Assembly (NCBI GenBank): GCA_944326705.1
Contig: CALVEY010000001.1
Location: 62,001-126,000 of the forward strand
DNA: 64,000 bases
Source of the DNA: an uncultured Mucispirillum sp.
Lineage (GTDB): Bacteria > Chrysiogenota > Deferribacteres > Deferribacterales > Mucispirillaceae
Reading direction: 5' to 3'
Positions 16,230 through 26,447 of this stretch are shown piece by piece; positions within the stretch are counted from its first letter, which is position 1; each line of letters opens with the position of its first letter. The notes beneath the pieces are model-generated. The model had not been told where the DNA came from. It ran no database searches and saw only the letters and a program-made list of their open reading frames with translations. Made by a program: the position numbers and the translations under genes.

Positions 16230-17618
16230 TTATTCACCTACTGCCCACATTTTTATATCAGGGTTTGGTATCCTGCTTGTAATATATACAGAAATACTAC
16301 TTTCCTGCTTAAACTCTTTCCACATTTCATGTGTTTTATCTATTTTAAAATATACATAGTCATTTAAATGGGGTAAAATAGAAGGCACTATTACAAGCTG
16401 CTCTATATTTAAACCGCTTAACTGTGATGATACTAAACTGCTAATGCGTGCATTTGTGCCCACCTTGCTTTGAAGTTTAAAAGATGTTTGTATTGTTTCA
16501 AGGGGGCAGTCACCTTTTACTGCCATATATATTATGCTGTCCTGCAATATTGATGGGTTATCAAAAGAACATGTATAAAATCCATTTTCTCCAGACACAA
16601 CTGCCTGAATATATTTTGGTGCAACAATATGAGAGAATAAAAGCTTTACACTATTTACTGCTGGTATAATAGATGCAGAAATATCTAAATGGTCATATCT
16701 TATATAGTCATAACTTTTGCTGTTAATATCAAGGCTTAATAAGTCTGCCTGAAATTCTAAAAGCTTTTCATAAAAATATTCTGGATGAAGTTTGCTTTTA
16801 TTTTTTAAATGGGAAAATAAAATATTCCATTTCTTTAAAATATTAAGCGCAATATATGTTTCAAAATCTATAGTTGTAGACGCTTTATTTATACCTGCAA
16901 ATATCTGGCTTAAACTGTCCCTGTGCTGGGCTGTAGCATGTATCATTTCTTCTAAAAATGTTATAATTAAAGGCATACGGGCAATATCTAAACATGTTGG
17001 TATAAATTTATCATCTAAAGTAATATTCCTGTTTAAATCAACAGTTTTTATTCTGCATATTGGTATTTCTATTTCATTTGATGATTTTGAGCCTGCAAAA
17101 CCGATACTTAATCTGATAGATGCCATAATAACATTTATTTTTTCCTGAGAGTAAGATGATGATAATTTATTATCTTCCATATGGCCTATCTGACTGGAGC
17201 TGCTGTCATCAAATGTTTTAGATGAAACCATACTGTGAGTTGCAATATACTTAGTATCTGGCAGAGAATTTTGTATTGATAAATCTGCTACAGTATCAAC
17301 ACTCATAGGTATTTTTAAAACTATAACAGAGCCTGCGCTGGCTCCTGCCTTTATCTCCATAGGCTCTGGCAGAAAATCTTCATCTGGAGCTTTAAATATA
17401 CTTCCGTCAGAGCTTATACCAGACACTCTTGTTATACCTATCTTGCCTTGAGATAACATTTCGTGGGAAAACTCTATATCTAATATGCCGTAATGGTTTT
17501 CAAATACATCTATTGTTTTTTGGTTTATATTTCTTTCTATATATCTTTCCTGCTGCTCAAAATGGACTCTGTCTATATTCATTCCATTTATCCATGCTAC
17601 TTTTAAACTATTTGCCAT
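16230..17618 (-). CDS. tssK: T6SS baseplate protein TssK
   Basis: The 462-residue protein joins the baseplate to the membrane complex. Its N-terminus (VAWINGMNIDRVHFEQQERY) fits the TssK pattern of W-x-G-M/F-L-x-P-x-H-F-Q-Q-Q, and FLPEPMEI matches the conserved strand region. Length is usual for the family (about 440-460). The start lies 11 bases inside tssJ, so translation is coupled. Confidence 0.9.
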   Translation of the reverse strand: MANSLKVAWINGMNIDRVHFEQQERYIERNINQKTIDVFENHYGILDIEFSHEMLSQGKIGITRVSGISSDGSIFKAPDEDFLPEPMEIKAGASAGSVIVLKIPMSVDTVADLSIQNSLPDTKYIATHSMVSSKTFDDSSSSQIGHMEDNKLSSSYSQEKINVIMASIRLSIGFAGSKSSNEIEIPICRIKTVDLNRNITLDDKFIPTCLDIARMPLIITFLEEMIHATAQHRDSLSQIFAGINKASTTIDFETYIALNILKKWNILFSHLKNKSKLHPEYFYEKLLEFQADLLSLDINSKSYDYIRYDHLDISASIIPAVNSVKLLFSHIVAPKYIQAVVSGENGFYTCSFDNPSILQDSIIYMAVKGDCPLETIQTSFKLQSKVGTNARISSLVSSQLSGLNIEQLVIVPSILPHLNDYVYFKIDKTHEMWKEFKQESSISVYITSRIPNPDIKMWAVGE

Positions 17619-18075
17619 TGATAAGCTCCTTTTTTATATTTCCTTTCTTTTTACCTGTTATAAATACGCCCTGATTTGTTATTGTAAATGTTACATTATC
17701 ACCTGATATATCTTTACTTTTTACAGCAGATTTATATTTTTTATTCTGCATTGTGGCAAAAAGCACTAAAACGCCTATATAACCTACTTCCTTTTTCTTA
17801 ATGGTAGCCATAACTTTAGTATCATTTGGGGCTATCTGCATACGCACAACATCTATTTTGTCTTTACCTAATACAGCGTCTTCTCTTGTATTTAAATCTA
17901 ATACAGATGCTTCCTTAAACCTTTCCACCCCGTTTAATTTATAAAGCTTTAATGTAACAGGCACATTATCACCATGTATATTTGGATTTGAGTTTTTATC
18001 ATTTATTACAGCTATAGAAGCAGTTGTGGAACAGCCGTAAACTGCAAGCAGTAAAAAAATTATTAACTTTTTCAT
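17608..18075 (-). CDS. tssJ: T6SS outer-membrane lipoprotein TssJ
   Basis: The 155-residue protein begins MKKLIIFLLLAVYGCSTTAS: a signal peptide with a lipobox-like stretch (AVYGC), giving a lipid-modified Cys15. The rest is a small beta-sandwich as in TssJ/VasD, including a VTLKLYKLNGVERFKEASV region. It anchors TssM at the outer membrane. Position between fha and tssK, with overlapping ends on both sides, supports the call. Confidence 0.88.
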   Translation of the reverse strand: MKKLIIFLLLAVYGCSTTASIAVINDKNSNPNIHGDNVPVTLKLYKLNGVERFKEASVLDLNTREDAVLGKDKIDVVRMQIAPNDTKVMATIKKKEVGYIGVLVLFATMQNKKYKSAVKSKDISGDNVTFTITNQGVFITGKKKGNIKKELINGK

Positions 18076-18986
18076 TATACTGCACCTCTAATGTATTTTT
18101 TTATTGCTCTTACTAAAAGCCTTTCTATCATATGCTGCTCAGATGATGATTTTTTTACTAATGTAGATATTATCTTTTCAAAACTATCCTGCTCTAATTC
18201 TTCAAAAAATGGGCTGTTTAATTCTTTATAGAGTATAGATAATGTTAAAAGATTTATTACACGCACATCATTTATTAATGAATAGTTTGAAAAAATATGC
18301 TCTAAATCTTTTACTGTTAAGCGGCTTTTTTCATCCTGCACAATATCCATTAAAGCTGATGAATGTTTTAAATGCTTTAATAATAAATCGCTGCATTTTT
18401 CATGGATAAAGTTTAAAAGTACATCTTCTGTCAATATTATATGACGCACTGGATTATTACTGTTTACAGGCTCTGGTTCTAAAAATTCTTCACCTATACC
18501 TAAAACATCTTCGCTGTCTGTTACAAGGCTTTCTGTAGAAATTTCATCATCCATTTTTATGCCTTCCTGCTGCCCTGCAGGCTTTATTTCAATATTATCA
18601 AGTTTATTGTAGCTTTCTATATCTTCTACTACCGCCTCATCTTCTGCAGTATCATCTATTTCATCTTCATTAACCACTAAAAACTCAATTTCTCCAATGC
18701 GGAACTTATCGCCAACAACTAAAGATATATAGTAGCCCTTACGGATAGGACTGAAATCATTATTTAAATAAAGCTCATTATTTGATACAGGTGCTATCCC
18801 AAAATTATTTTCTGCATACTTTATATGTATATGTTTTGGTGCTATATTATTAAATACATCCTGCACTACCCACTGACTTGATGAATCGCTTCCAATATAT
18901 CCGCCTGTCTCTTTAAATTTCATAGCTTTAGCGCCAGATTTTAGTTTTATATCATCAATAATTTTTAAAGAAAATGTTTCTCCCAT
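18075..18986 (-). CDS. FHA-domain protein of the T6SS operon
   Basis: This 303-residue protein has an FHA fold at residues 15-105, with a GYIGSDSSSQWVV strand, then HIHI and a VGDKFRIGEIEFLV end. Such domains bind phosphothreonine. An acidic linker (110-180) leads to a helical C-terminal domain. TagH/Fha proteins act in T6SS assembly or phosphorylation-based control. No PpkA kinase or PppA phosphatase gene is in the window, so the phosphorylating partner is not evident. It overlaps tssJ (TAATG). Confidence 0.8.
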   Translation of the reverse strand: MGETFSLKIIDDIKLKSGAKAMKFKETGGYIGSDSSSQWVVQDVFNNIAPKHIHIKYAENNFGIAPVSNNELYLNNDFSPIRKGYYISLVVGDKFRIGEIEFLVVNEDEIDDTAEDEAVVEDIESYNKLDNIEIKPAGQQEGIKMDDEISTESLVTDSEDVLGIGEEFLEPEPVNSNNPVRHIILTEDVLLNFIHEKCSDLLLKHLKHSSALMDIVQDEKSRLTVKDLEHIFSNYSLINDVRVINLLTLSILYKELNSPFFEELEQDSFEKIISTLVKKSSSEQHMIERLLVRAIKKYIRGAV

Positions 18987-18997
18987 TACATACCCCC

Positions 18998-21900
18998 TTA
19001 TTTTAAAATATTCTGCGGAATAGTCAGGTTTGGCAGTGAGCTTAATACTCGTGATAATGATATATTGCCGCCGTCAACAGACCAGTCAAAATATAACTTG
19101 TCGTTGCCGTTAAATACCATGCGGTATACTCCATTGCCTATATGTTCGCCGCTTTGCATAAAGCTGAGCCATGCCCATTCGCCATTATATTCTTTTGTTA
19201 CTTTCACATTACCATTGTAATCTTTGATTATAAGTTTTAATCTTGTGCTTTCTTTAAAATTGCCGCCTATAATATTAAGGCTTGCAGGAAATGTCTGGTC
19301 ATAGATAACTGATTTATCATCATAGCTTAACTCTACACTGCCGTAATCTCCAGATAAGGCAACTATCTTTATAGTAAAGTTCACATCTAAATTATCATTT
19401 GCATCAAGCACACCATTACTGATAGTTGCAAGCTTATAAACAGTAGTTAAGAAATCACTGGAAAAGTTTATTTTTGAAGCATAAGTTGGGTTAATATCAT
19501 AAACATCCCACCTTTTTACAAGCACTAAATCAAGATACTGCGTAAAAAACTTATTCCACACACCCTGCTTGCCAAAGAAACTTCTAAATGCATCAAATTT
19601 AATTGATTCTTTACCTGTTACATTTACAGGATAATAAGATGCTATCTGGTTCATAAACTGAGCATATATTTCACTCTGCCATGCTTTATTTAACTCTATG
19701 CCAGCATGATATTCTATTAAACTCCAGGCATCACCGGCTATTATTTTATAATAATTACTAATCTCTGTTGGAAGCTCCCCTGCATCTTTATTCATTATAA
19801 AAAATGGGTCGTCTGCTATTTCAACAGGCTTTAAAGCATATGTAATTTTATCTTTTGCAGGTGCATTACCAGAAACATAATCAACTATCTTTTTATAGAT
19901 ATTCTGAGTATCTGTGCTCATTTTATCCATAATTTTTATATTCTTTTCTCCATTTTCAAGCCCTGCTTTTGTGCTGACAGTATCCACCCCCTGACTGAAT
20001 AATGAATCCTGCTTTGCTATTTTATGATATGGAGTAAAAGCATCACTTAATATGTTAAAGTTGCTTCGTATTTTAGATGTGGGAAGCCCAAGGTTTGATG
20101 CATGCTTTAAAAGGGAGCTGTTTATTAAATCAGTATTTGTACTAACTACATCTATAAGATTGCGCACTGGGTTAGATGGCTTTGATAATATTGCAAGGAT
20201 ACTTAACCCGTTATCGTTACCAGTAAAACGCTTAGGCTTAACATTTTCTAATACCTGCTGCCATTTCTGCTGATATTCCTGTAAATAAAGATTGATTATA
20301 CCCACAGATAATACTGTATTATCCTGTTCTTCAATATCTTCTGTTTTAATATTCAATGCCCACATATCTATTTTATTTAAATCTTCAATATATGTAGTAA
20401 TATTTGAGAAAAGTTTTTCAACACCACGTAGTGTAAATGTATTTGGTATAAGATAAAAATTACTGCTTGTATCAAATACTTCATCAAATCCAGCACCAAC
20501 ATCTTCTTTTATACTGTAAAACCCTTCACCGTCTATGCTGTTTGCTCTAAAAGATAATAATGCATACAGCCTTTCTGACCTGGTTGCATTTGCCAGCTTT
20601 TCAACAGTTTTTGATAATACAATATCATTTACTGTAATATTAGGAAAAGTTGATTTATATGGTAAATCATCAATATATGTATTAAATGTTTTCTCAGATA
20701 TTTTATATTTTTCATATAAATGCCAGTTATCTTTAAGCCAAAGTTTTAATAATGATTTATCAAGATACTTTCTTTCAAATAAAGCTTTATACATATATAA
20801 CGCTCTAACCAGTTTATTTGTATCATTTTCCTGCAGTAAGTTTTCTTCCATTTCTTTTACAAGACTTATAGAAAGTAAATCTTCCATATTATTGATATAA
20901 TATTCTTTTGCAGGATAAAAACTTTTATAGGATAAATGCAGAAGTGGAGCATCTAAAAAAGAATCTATGCCAAAAAGCTGCGGATATTCAGCTAAAATAT
21001 TCCTAAGCCTGTTAATATATTCTGATTTATCATATACATTTGATGATGAATAATTTTTCTGCATATCATCAATTACAACTTTTAATTCTGTTAAACTGTT
21101 ATCTGACCTTTCCACTTCGCTTTTGCGGGCATTAATATAGTTATTAGATACTGCATAAGTTATAGAAAAAACTAATAATGCAGCAGCAATAAAAGAAATC
21201 TTTTTCCAGTGGCTGCCAAAGATAGGGTTTGATATGCCTTTGTCTCTGAAAATTATATCTTTTAATAAAGATGATACAAAAAAGCTCTGGTGCACACTTT
21301 TACTTCTGCCTGTAAGCATTGGTTTACTAATTTTATAATGGAGCGAAAGCCCTTCAAATAAAATATTTGAAGGAACATTTTCCTGATATGAGCATGTAAA
21401 ATAAACACCACGCAGGAATGATTTATTTTTTAAGCTGTTTTCATAGTTAAACTTATTTAACACCTGACTTACTAATTTAGATAAAGTTTCAAGCTGAGCA
21501 ACATAAAAATATGCTTTTTTCTTATCCTGCACTGTTTGTGTATGGTGATTTTTATTCATTAAAGAAAATTTAAGAGATGATATTATTTTACCAAATTCAT
21601 TATCTATATATTCTTCTGTTATTTTTATTTTTTTAGGGAAAGTTATGCCTAATACTTTTGATGATACTTTTTCATTATAAAGCTTTAAAAAAGAATCCAT
21701 ACCATCAAGTAAATCTATTTTATTTAATATAATATATACAGGAAGCTGTAAATTAAGATATGTTTCAAGCTCGCTTATCCTTTGCACCATATGCGCTGTG
21801 CTTGCTGTAATTTCCTGCTGAGTTTTTAGCAGCACTGCAGGCAAGTCTATTACTAAAATAACACCATTTAAACGCTTATAAAAACGGAACTTATTTAATA

Positions 21901-22576
21901 ATTTTAAAAAGGAACGCCATATAATGCGCTTAGTTAAGTATATTTTATTTTTTTCCACATCATCTTCTGGCATTTCGTCAGTATTCTGCGGCTTAAAAAG
22001 AGATTCTTGAGAAAAAAAGTTGCCTTCTGTATCTACAAGTGCCCCATTTTTTGAAATATACAGACTAAAATTTCTTGTAGACATATGGTGTTTTTTATAA
22101 CTGCCAAGAGTTTCTGTTACAGGGTATTCTATATCGGCATAATTTATAAATGAGCTTTTACCAGCTCCCTCATCACCAACAACAAGCACAATAGGCATAT
22201 TATGTATTTTCAGATTATTTTTCCATGTCTGTTTAGCTTCTTTTAATGATATTAAAAAATTACGCTTAGTTTTTTTAGCATGGTCTTTTGCTTCATTTTT
22301 TATGATTTTTAATTTCTGCTTGTTTTCGTTTGTAAAAAATACAAACAAATCTTTCACCTTTTTAAGAGCAAATATTAAAAATAATGCAAACCACACTGCA
22401 AATATAATAAATCCACGAAGAAAAGCATTACCAAAAATATGTATATCATTAAATGCTATTAATGGAGAATACACCCAAAAAAGCACACATAAAAGTATAA
22501 GGAAAAATACTGCCAGCCCTATTAAAAAAGGCTTGGAAATAAAGAATTTCCCAATTTTCTTTAAAATATTAATCAT
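18998..22576 (-). CDS. tssM: T6SS inner-membrane protein TssM (IcmF)
   Basis: This 1192-residue protein spans the envelope. Two N-terminal membrane helices (about 15-37 and 52-70) precede a cytoplasmic NTPase domain with Walker A GDEGAGKS (134-141). Then follow a third helix (about 455-475), the large periplasmic helical IcmF region and a beta-rich C-terminal end that meets TssJ. The Walker A motif is intact, unlike in some TssM proteins. It overlaps tssA by four bases. Confidence 0.93.
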   Translation of the reverse strand: MINILKKIGKFFISKPFLIGLAVFFLILLCVLFWVYSPLIAFNDIHIFGNAFLRGFIIFAVWFALFLIFALKKVKDLFVFFTNENKQKLKIIKNEAKDHAKKTKRNFLISLKEAKQTWKNNLKIHNMPIVLVVGDEGAGKSSFINYADIEYPVTETLGSYKKHHMSTRNFSLYISKNGALVDTEGNFFSQESLFKPQNTDEMPEDDVEKNKIYLTKRIIWRSFLKLLNKFRFYKRLNGVILVIDLPAVLLKTQQEITASTAHMVQRISELETYLNLQLPVYIILNKIDLLDGMDSFLKLYNEKVSSKVLGITFPKKIKITEEYIDNEFGKIISSLKFSLMNKNHHTQTVQDKKKAYFYVAQLETLSKLVSQVLNKFNYENSLKNKSFLRGVYFTCSYQENVPSNILFEGLSLHYKISKPMLTGRSKSVHQSFFVSSLLKDIIFRDKGISNPIFGSHWKKISFIAAALLVFSITYAVSNNYINARKSEVERSDNSLTELKVVIDDMQKNYSSSNVYDKSEYINRLRNILAEYPQLFGIDSFLDAPLLHLSYKSFYPAKEYYINNMEDLLSISLVKEMEENLLQENDTNKLVRALYMYKALFERKYLDKSLLKLWLKDNWHLYEKYKISEKTFNTYIDDLPYKSTFPNITVNDIVLSKTVEKLANATRSERLYALLSFRANSIDGEGFYSIKEDVGAGFDEVFDTSSNFYLIPNTFTLRGVEKLFSNITTYIEDLNKIDMWALNIKTEDIEEQDNTVLSVGIINLYLQEYQQKWQQVLENVKPKRFTGNDNGLSILAILSKPSNPVRNLIDVVSTNTDLINSSLLKHASNLGLPTSKIRSNFNILSDAFTPYHKIAKQDSLFSQGVDTVSTKAGLENGEKNIKIMDKMSTDTQNIYKKIVDYVSGNAPAKDKITYALKPVEIADDPFFIMNKDAGELPTEISNYYKIIAGDAWSLIEYHAGIELNKAWQSEIYAQFMNQIASYYPVNVTGKESIKFDAFRSFFGKQGVWNKFFTQYLDLVLVKRWDVYDINPTYASKINFSSDFLTTVYKLATISNGVLDANDNLDVNFTIKIVALSGDYGSVELSYDDKSVIYDQTFPASLNIIGGNFKESTRLKLIIKDYNGNVKVTKEYNGEWAWLSFMQSGEHIGNGVYRMVFNGNDKLYFDWSVDGGNISLSRVLSSLPNLTIPQNILK

Positions 22577-23847
22577 CTTTTTTCAACCTCCTGATTAAAG
22601 CTGATACGGCTTTGTATATGTTCATATTCTTCTGTTAAATAATCTTTTAGATATGTATTTTCCATGAGAGCTGCAATCTGGCAGTATATTATTGCAGCAT
22701 TATTTTCCAAACTGTTATCATAAAGAGTGTCAGCTATTTTTAATAATGATGTAATATATGATTTTGTGCTGTTTTCTACACTGCTGTTAATATCTTCTAA
22801 AATATTATGCAGTGATTTAGCTGTTTTTTTCTTTTTAACAGTTTCCTGCTCTTTTTTAGGCTGATTATCCCCTAGAAAAAATTTATACAGTTCTTCGCTG
22901 CAAAAAGGCATGCTGTTTGAAAACATAAGTTCTTTTAATGCTGGGAATTTATTAAGTGAATATAAGACTAAAAGCTTTATCTGCTTTGCAACACTATAAG
23001 CTTTATTTTTTTCTGCTAAATCTATAAAATATTTATACCCTTCAAACCAAAATGGGTTAAGCATAATATTAGAAAACATAGAAATTATATTTTGATAATT
23101 AAATTCGGAAGTATTTTTAATTATGCTGCATGTATTTTCCTGCGGAAATCTTATTTCTGTAATATTATTTTTATGGGCAGGCTCTTTTGTAATTTTACCC
23201 CAGCAGCCTTCATAGAAAAAATTATATCCAGCAGGGTTTAAAATATCTACAGCAAGCACAACTTTTGCAATATTAAAAAAATATTCCCTGTATTCACGCA
23301 TATCCATACTTTCAATAGATTTAAATGTGGCAGAAGAATAGGTAGAAATATTTTCTTTTATCTTCTGCTCTTCTTTAGGTTTTTCAAAAACTACCATTTT
23401 TGGAATATTAAAATTAAAGTCATTATTTAATAAATCTATAGAGTTATTAATACTTTTAACACATTCTTCATCTATATTTATTTTCTGCTGATTATTGTTT
23501 TCTACTAATTCGGAAAGTGCTTCTTGTAAAAACTTGTTTTGTATTTTAACTATTCGGATATTTGATTTATCAAAACTTTTTATTGCTTCTTTCCAATATT
23601 TAGTGTAATGTAGCAGTAATTCCTGAAACAGTGTAAAATATTTACTGTTATTAAGAGTGATTATGCTTAAAACAAATCCGCGTAAAACTCTTGTATCTAA
23701 TGAGATTTTTAGCAGTGCAAGGCTTTCATCAAATATCTTTTCCCACTGTATTTCTCCATGAGATAAAGTTTTGTATTTGCTGATTTCATCATATAGAGCT
23801 ATATACTGCTCATCATTTTGTATATCTTTCACTGTTTCAGCGAACAT
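22573..23847 (-). CDS. tssA: T6SS assembly protein TssA-like
   Basis: This 424-residue protein has an ImpA-type N-terminal region: QWEKIFDESLALLKISLDTR, VLRGFVLSIITLNN and FTLFQELLLHYTKYWKEAI. TssA primes and caps tail polymerisation. The middle (190-330) is a helical domain, and the end (345-424) is another helical segment that differs between TssA classes. It is first in the leftward operon, sharing a 177-bp divergent promoter region with tssB. Confidence 0.8.
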   Translation of the reverse strand: MFAETVKDIQNDEQYIALYDEISKYKTLSHGEIQWEKIFDESLALLKISLDTRVLRGFVLSIITLNNSKYFTLFQELLLHYTKYWKEAIKSFDKSNIRIVKIQNKFLQEALSELVENNNQQKINIDEECVKSINNSIDLLNNDFNFNIPKMVVFEKPKEEQKIKENISTYSSATFKSIESMDMREYREYFFNIAKVVLAVDILNPAGYNFFYEGCWGKITKEPAHKNNITEIRFPQENTCSIIKNTSEFNYQNIISMFSNIMLNPFWFEGYKYFIDLAEKNKAYSVAKQIKLLVLYSLNKFPALKELMFSNSMPFCSEELYKFFLGDNQPKKEQETVKKKKTAKSLHNILEDINSSVENSTKSYITSLLKIADTLYDNSLENNAAIIYCQIAALMENTYLKDYLTEEYEHIQSRISFNQEVEKR

Positions 23848-23886
23848 TTTCCACCTTTATATCTTATAATATTATATGTGAATTTA

Positions 23887-23977
23887 ATTATTAATATATT
23901 TTGTAAAAAATTTCAACAACAAAATATCATTTTAAAATAAATTATTTTTTAATTGATAAATTTATTTTTTTAGTATA
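23887..23977. promoter_or_regulatory. Divergent tssA/tssB promoter region
   Basis: Rightward: TTGATA (23954-23959), 17 bp, TAGTAT (23977-23982), then GGAGG before tssB. Leftward: TTGTTGAAA, with TTGAAA at 23916-23911 and a weak TAATAA 17 bp on. The TTGTTGA start recalls the TTGTTGACA of the hcp and vgrG promoters, but the match is poorer and the upstream palindrome is not clear here. Confidence 0.45.
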
Positions 23978-24024
23978 GTATATGTTTACTTAACAAAAAT
24001 ACATATATTTTAGGAGGCAAAAAA

Positions 24025-24519
24025 ATGTCTGACGGTTCAAATGCGCCAAAAGAGCGTATTAATATTTCCTATAAAGCAAAAACAAATGGTGTTAGTGCTG
24101 ATGTTGAGCTGCCATTAAAGTTAATGGTTATGTCTAATTTTACAGGGGATACTAATAAAATACCACTAGAAGAAAGAGAACCTGTATCTATTAACAAAGT
24201 AAACTTTAACAAGGTTATGGAGCAAATGGGTATTACTGCGGATTTCACAGTTAAAAACACAATAAGCCCTGATGCTGATGAAATGAACATTAATTTAAAT
24301 ATTAAAAGTATGGGTGATTTTTCACCAGACAGCATTGTAAAACAGGTGCCTGAATTAAAAAAACTTATGGCACTAAGGGAGGCACTTACTGCACTTAAAG
24401 GTCCTATGGGTAATGTGCCGGAGTTTAGAAAAAAACTGCTTTCAATATTAAACGATGCTGAGAAAAAAGAGCAGCTTATGTTAGAAATTGCAAAAAGTAA
24501 AGAAAATAATCAGGAATAA
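24025..24519 (+). CDS. tssB: T6SS sheath small subunit TssB (VipA)
   Basis: The 164-residue small sheath protein pairs with TssC to form the contractile tail sheath. The core matches the family: LPLKLMVMSNFTGD, VNFNKVMEQM, and the C-terminal MALREALTALKGPMGNVPEF then RKKL. Ribosome site AGGAGG is placed eight bases before ATG. It begins the rightward operon tssB-C-E-F-G. Confidence 0.95.
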   Translation: MSDGSNAPKERINISYKAKTNGVSADVELPLKLMVMSNFTGDTNKIPLEEREPVSINKVNFNKVMEQMGITADFTVKNTISPDADEMNINLNIKSMGDFSPDSIVKQVPELKKLMALREALTALKGPMGNVPEFRKKLLSILNDAEKKEQLMLEIAKSKENNQE

Positions 24520-24530
24520 TGGAGTGCTGT

Positions 24531-25994
24531 ATGTCAGAAACTAAAACAGAAGTAATTATTGAAACCCCAATAATTGAAGAAATTATGGGTAAAAGCAAGT
24601 TTGCAGTAACTGATGAAAGCTACCTTGTAGCAAAACAAGGTGTGGCAGAATTTATCACACAGATTGTGCAAAGCGATAATGCAGAAGAAAAAGTCAATAA
24701 ATTTGCTCTTGATGAAATGATTGCTCATATTGATGATATAATATCTGCACAAATGGATGAAATACTGCATAATGAAGCTTTTCAAAAGCTGGAAAGCTCT
24801 TGGCGTGGGCTTTATACTCTTGTGGAGAGAACAGATTTTAATGAAAATATTAAAATAGATTTATTTAACATTACAAAAGAAGAAGCTTTAGAAGATTTTG
24901 AGTTAAATCCTGATATTACTCAAACTACTCTTTATAAGCATATATATTCTTCAGAATATGGCCAGTTTGGTGGTGAGCCTGTTGGTGCTATTATTGGTGA
25001 TTACAGTTTAAGCTATGCAAGCCCTGATATGACATTTTTAAACAAAATGTCTGCAATAGCTGCTATGAGTCACGCTCCATTTTTAACATCTATTGATGCA
25101 AAATTCTTTGGTTTAAAAGATTATACAGAAATGCCAACAATACAGGATTTAAAGGGACTGCTTGACGGTCCGCAGTATGCAAGGTGGCGTTCTTTTAGAG
25201 AAAATGAAGATGCTAAATATACAGGTCTTTTGGTCACAAGGTATTTAACACGCTCCCCTTATGATATGGAAAATAACCCTATTAAAACATTTAATTATAC
25301 AGAAGATGTAAGTGCATCTCATGACCATCTTGTATGGGGCAACTGTGCATATCTGCTTGCAACAAGATTAACTGAAAGTTTTGCAAAATACAGATGGTGC
25401 GGCAGCATTATAGGCCCTAGAAGCGGTGGTGAAGTTAAAGATTTACCAGTATATTTTTATGAAAGTTTTGGCAGTATGCAGTCTAAAATACCTACAGAAG
25501 TATTGATTACAGACAGACGTGAATATGAGCTTTCTGAAAATGGCTTTATTGCATTAACATTAAGGCGTGGTAGTAATAATGCATCATTTTTCTCAGCAAA
25601 TTCTGCCCTTAAACCAAAAGTATTTCCAAACACACCAGAAGGTAAAGAAGCAGAAACAAATTTCAGACTTGGAACACAGCTTCCATATTTATTTTTAATA
25701 TCCCGTATGGCTCACTATTTAAAAGTGCTGCAAAGGGAAGAAATAGGCAGCTGGAAAGAAAGGCAGGATACAGAAAGGGGCTTAAATGAATGGCTTAAGC
25801 AGTATATTTCTGACCAGGAAAACCCACCAGCAGAAGTTCGCAGTAGAAGACCATTCAGGGGTGCGACTGTTACTGTTACAGATATTTCGGGAGAGCCTGG
25901 CTGGTATAGAGTGCAGCTTAATGCAAGGCCGCACTTTAAATATATGGGTGCTAACTTTGAGCTTTCCCTTGTAGGTAAACTTGATAAAGAATAA
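24531..25994 (+). CDS. tssC: T6SS sheath large subunit TssC (VipB)
   Basis: The 487-residue large sheath protein has the family signatures LESSWRGLYTLVERTDFN, EYGQFGGEPVGAIIGDY and the C-terminal RPFRGATVTVTDISGEPGWY region. I start it at ATG 24531, preceded by GGAG (24521-24524); the ATG at 24519 overlaps the tssB stop and lacks a site. No sign of truncation. The TssBC sheath normally is recycled by ClpV, which is not in the window. Confidence 0.96.
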   Translation: MSETKTEVIIETPIIEEIMGKSKFAVTDESYLVAKQGVAEFITQIVQSDNAEEKVNKFALDEMIAHIDDIISAQMDEILHNEAFQKLESSWRGLYTLVERTDFNENIKIDLFNITKEEALEDFELNPDITQTTLYKHIYSSEYGQFGGEPVGAIIGDYSLSYASPDMTFLNKMSAIAAMSHAPFLTSIDAKFFGLKDYTEMPTIQDLKGLLDGPQYARWRSFRENEDAKYTGLLVTRYLTRSPYDMENNPIKTFNYTEDVSASHDHLVWGNCAYLLATRLTESFAKYRWCGSIIGPRSGGEVKDLPVYFYESFGSMQSKIPTEVLITDRREYELSENGFIALTLRRGSNNASFFSANSALKPKVFPNTPEGKEAETNFRLGTQLPYLFLISRMAHYLKVLQREEIGSWKERQDTERGLNEWLKQYISDQENPPAEVRSRRPFRGATVTVTDISGEPGWYRVQLNARPHFKYMGANFELSLVGKLDKE

Positions 25995-26053
25995 TTAATA
26001 ATATATGGCTGTAGTGCAGTGCTGCAGCCAGTTATATTTATGTAAGGTATTAT

Positions 26054-26446
26054 ATGGGATTTATTGATAAAATAATTCATAAACTTGATGACCAGTATAA
26101 TGGTATTGTATACCAAAATGACAAAATAGCAGAAATCAAAAACAATATACAGTCTTTGCTGAATACAAATGAGGAAGACTGTTTATGTCTTATAAATTCG
26201 GGTTTTAACGATGCTGAAAATATGTCTATGGAATCAAGAGAGCTTTGTAACAAGCTTGTTTCAAGAATAGAATCTATGATACATGACTATGAAAAGCGGA
26301 TAGTGATAATATCTGCTGATTATGATAAAAGCCAGATGCCGTGGAAACTCTCTATTGATTTGCAGTGCAGAATGGCTAATGACAAATTTAATGAATTCCA
26401 TATTATTATTGATTTTTCAAGCAACAGATACTGCGAGGTAATATAA
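26054..26446 (+). CDS. tssE: T6SS baseplate protein TssE (gp25-like)
   Basis: The 130-residue protein matches phage T4 gp25-like baseplate proteins in layout: an N-terminal helix, a middle FNDAENMSMESRELCNKLVS region and the C-terminal beta part ending FHIIIDFSSNRYCEVI. Its place between tssC and tssF, with one base before tssF, is standard. The family's ERRL/EPRL motif is not obvious, so the call leans on position and overall pattern. Confidence 0.8.
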   Translation: MGFIDKIIHKLDDQYNGIVYQNDKIAEIKNNIQSLLNTNEEDCLCLINSGFNDAENMSMESRELCNKLVSRIESMIHDYEKRIVIISADYDKSQMPWKLSIDLQCRMANDKFNEFHIIIDFSSNRYCEVI

Positions 26447-26447
26447 T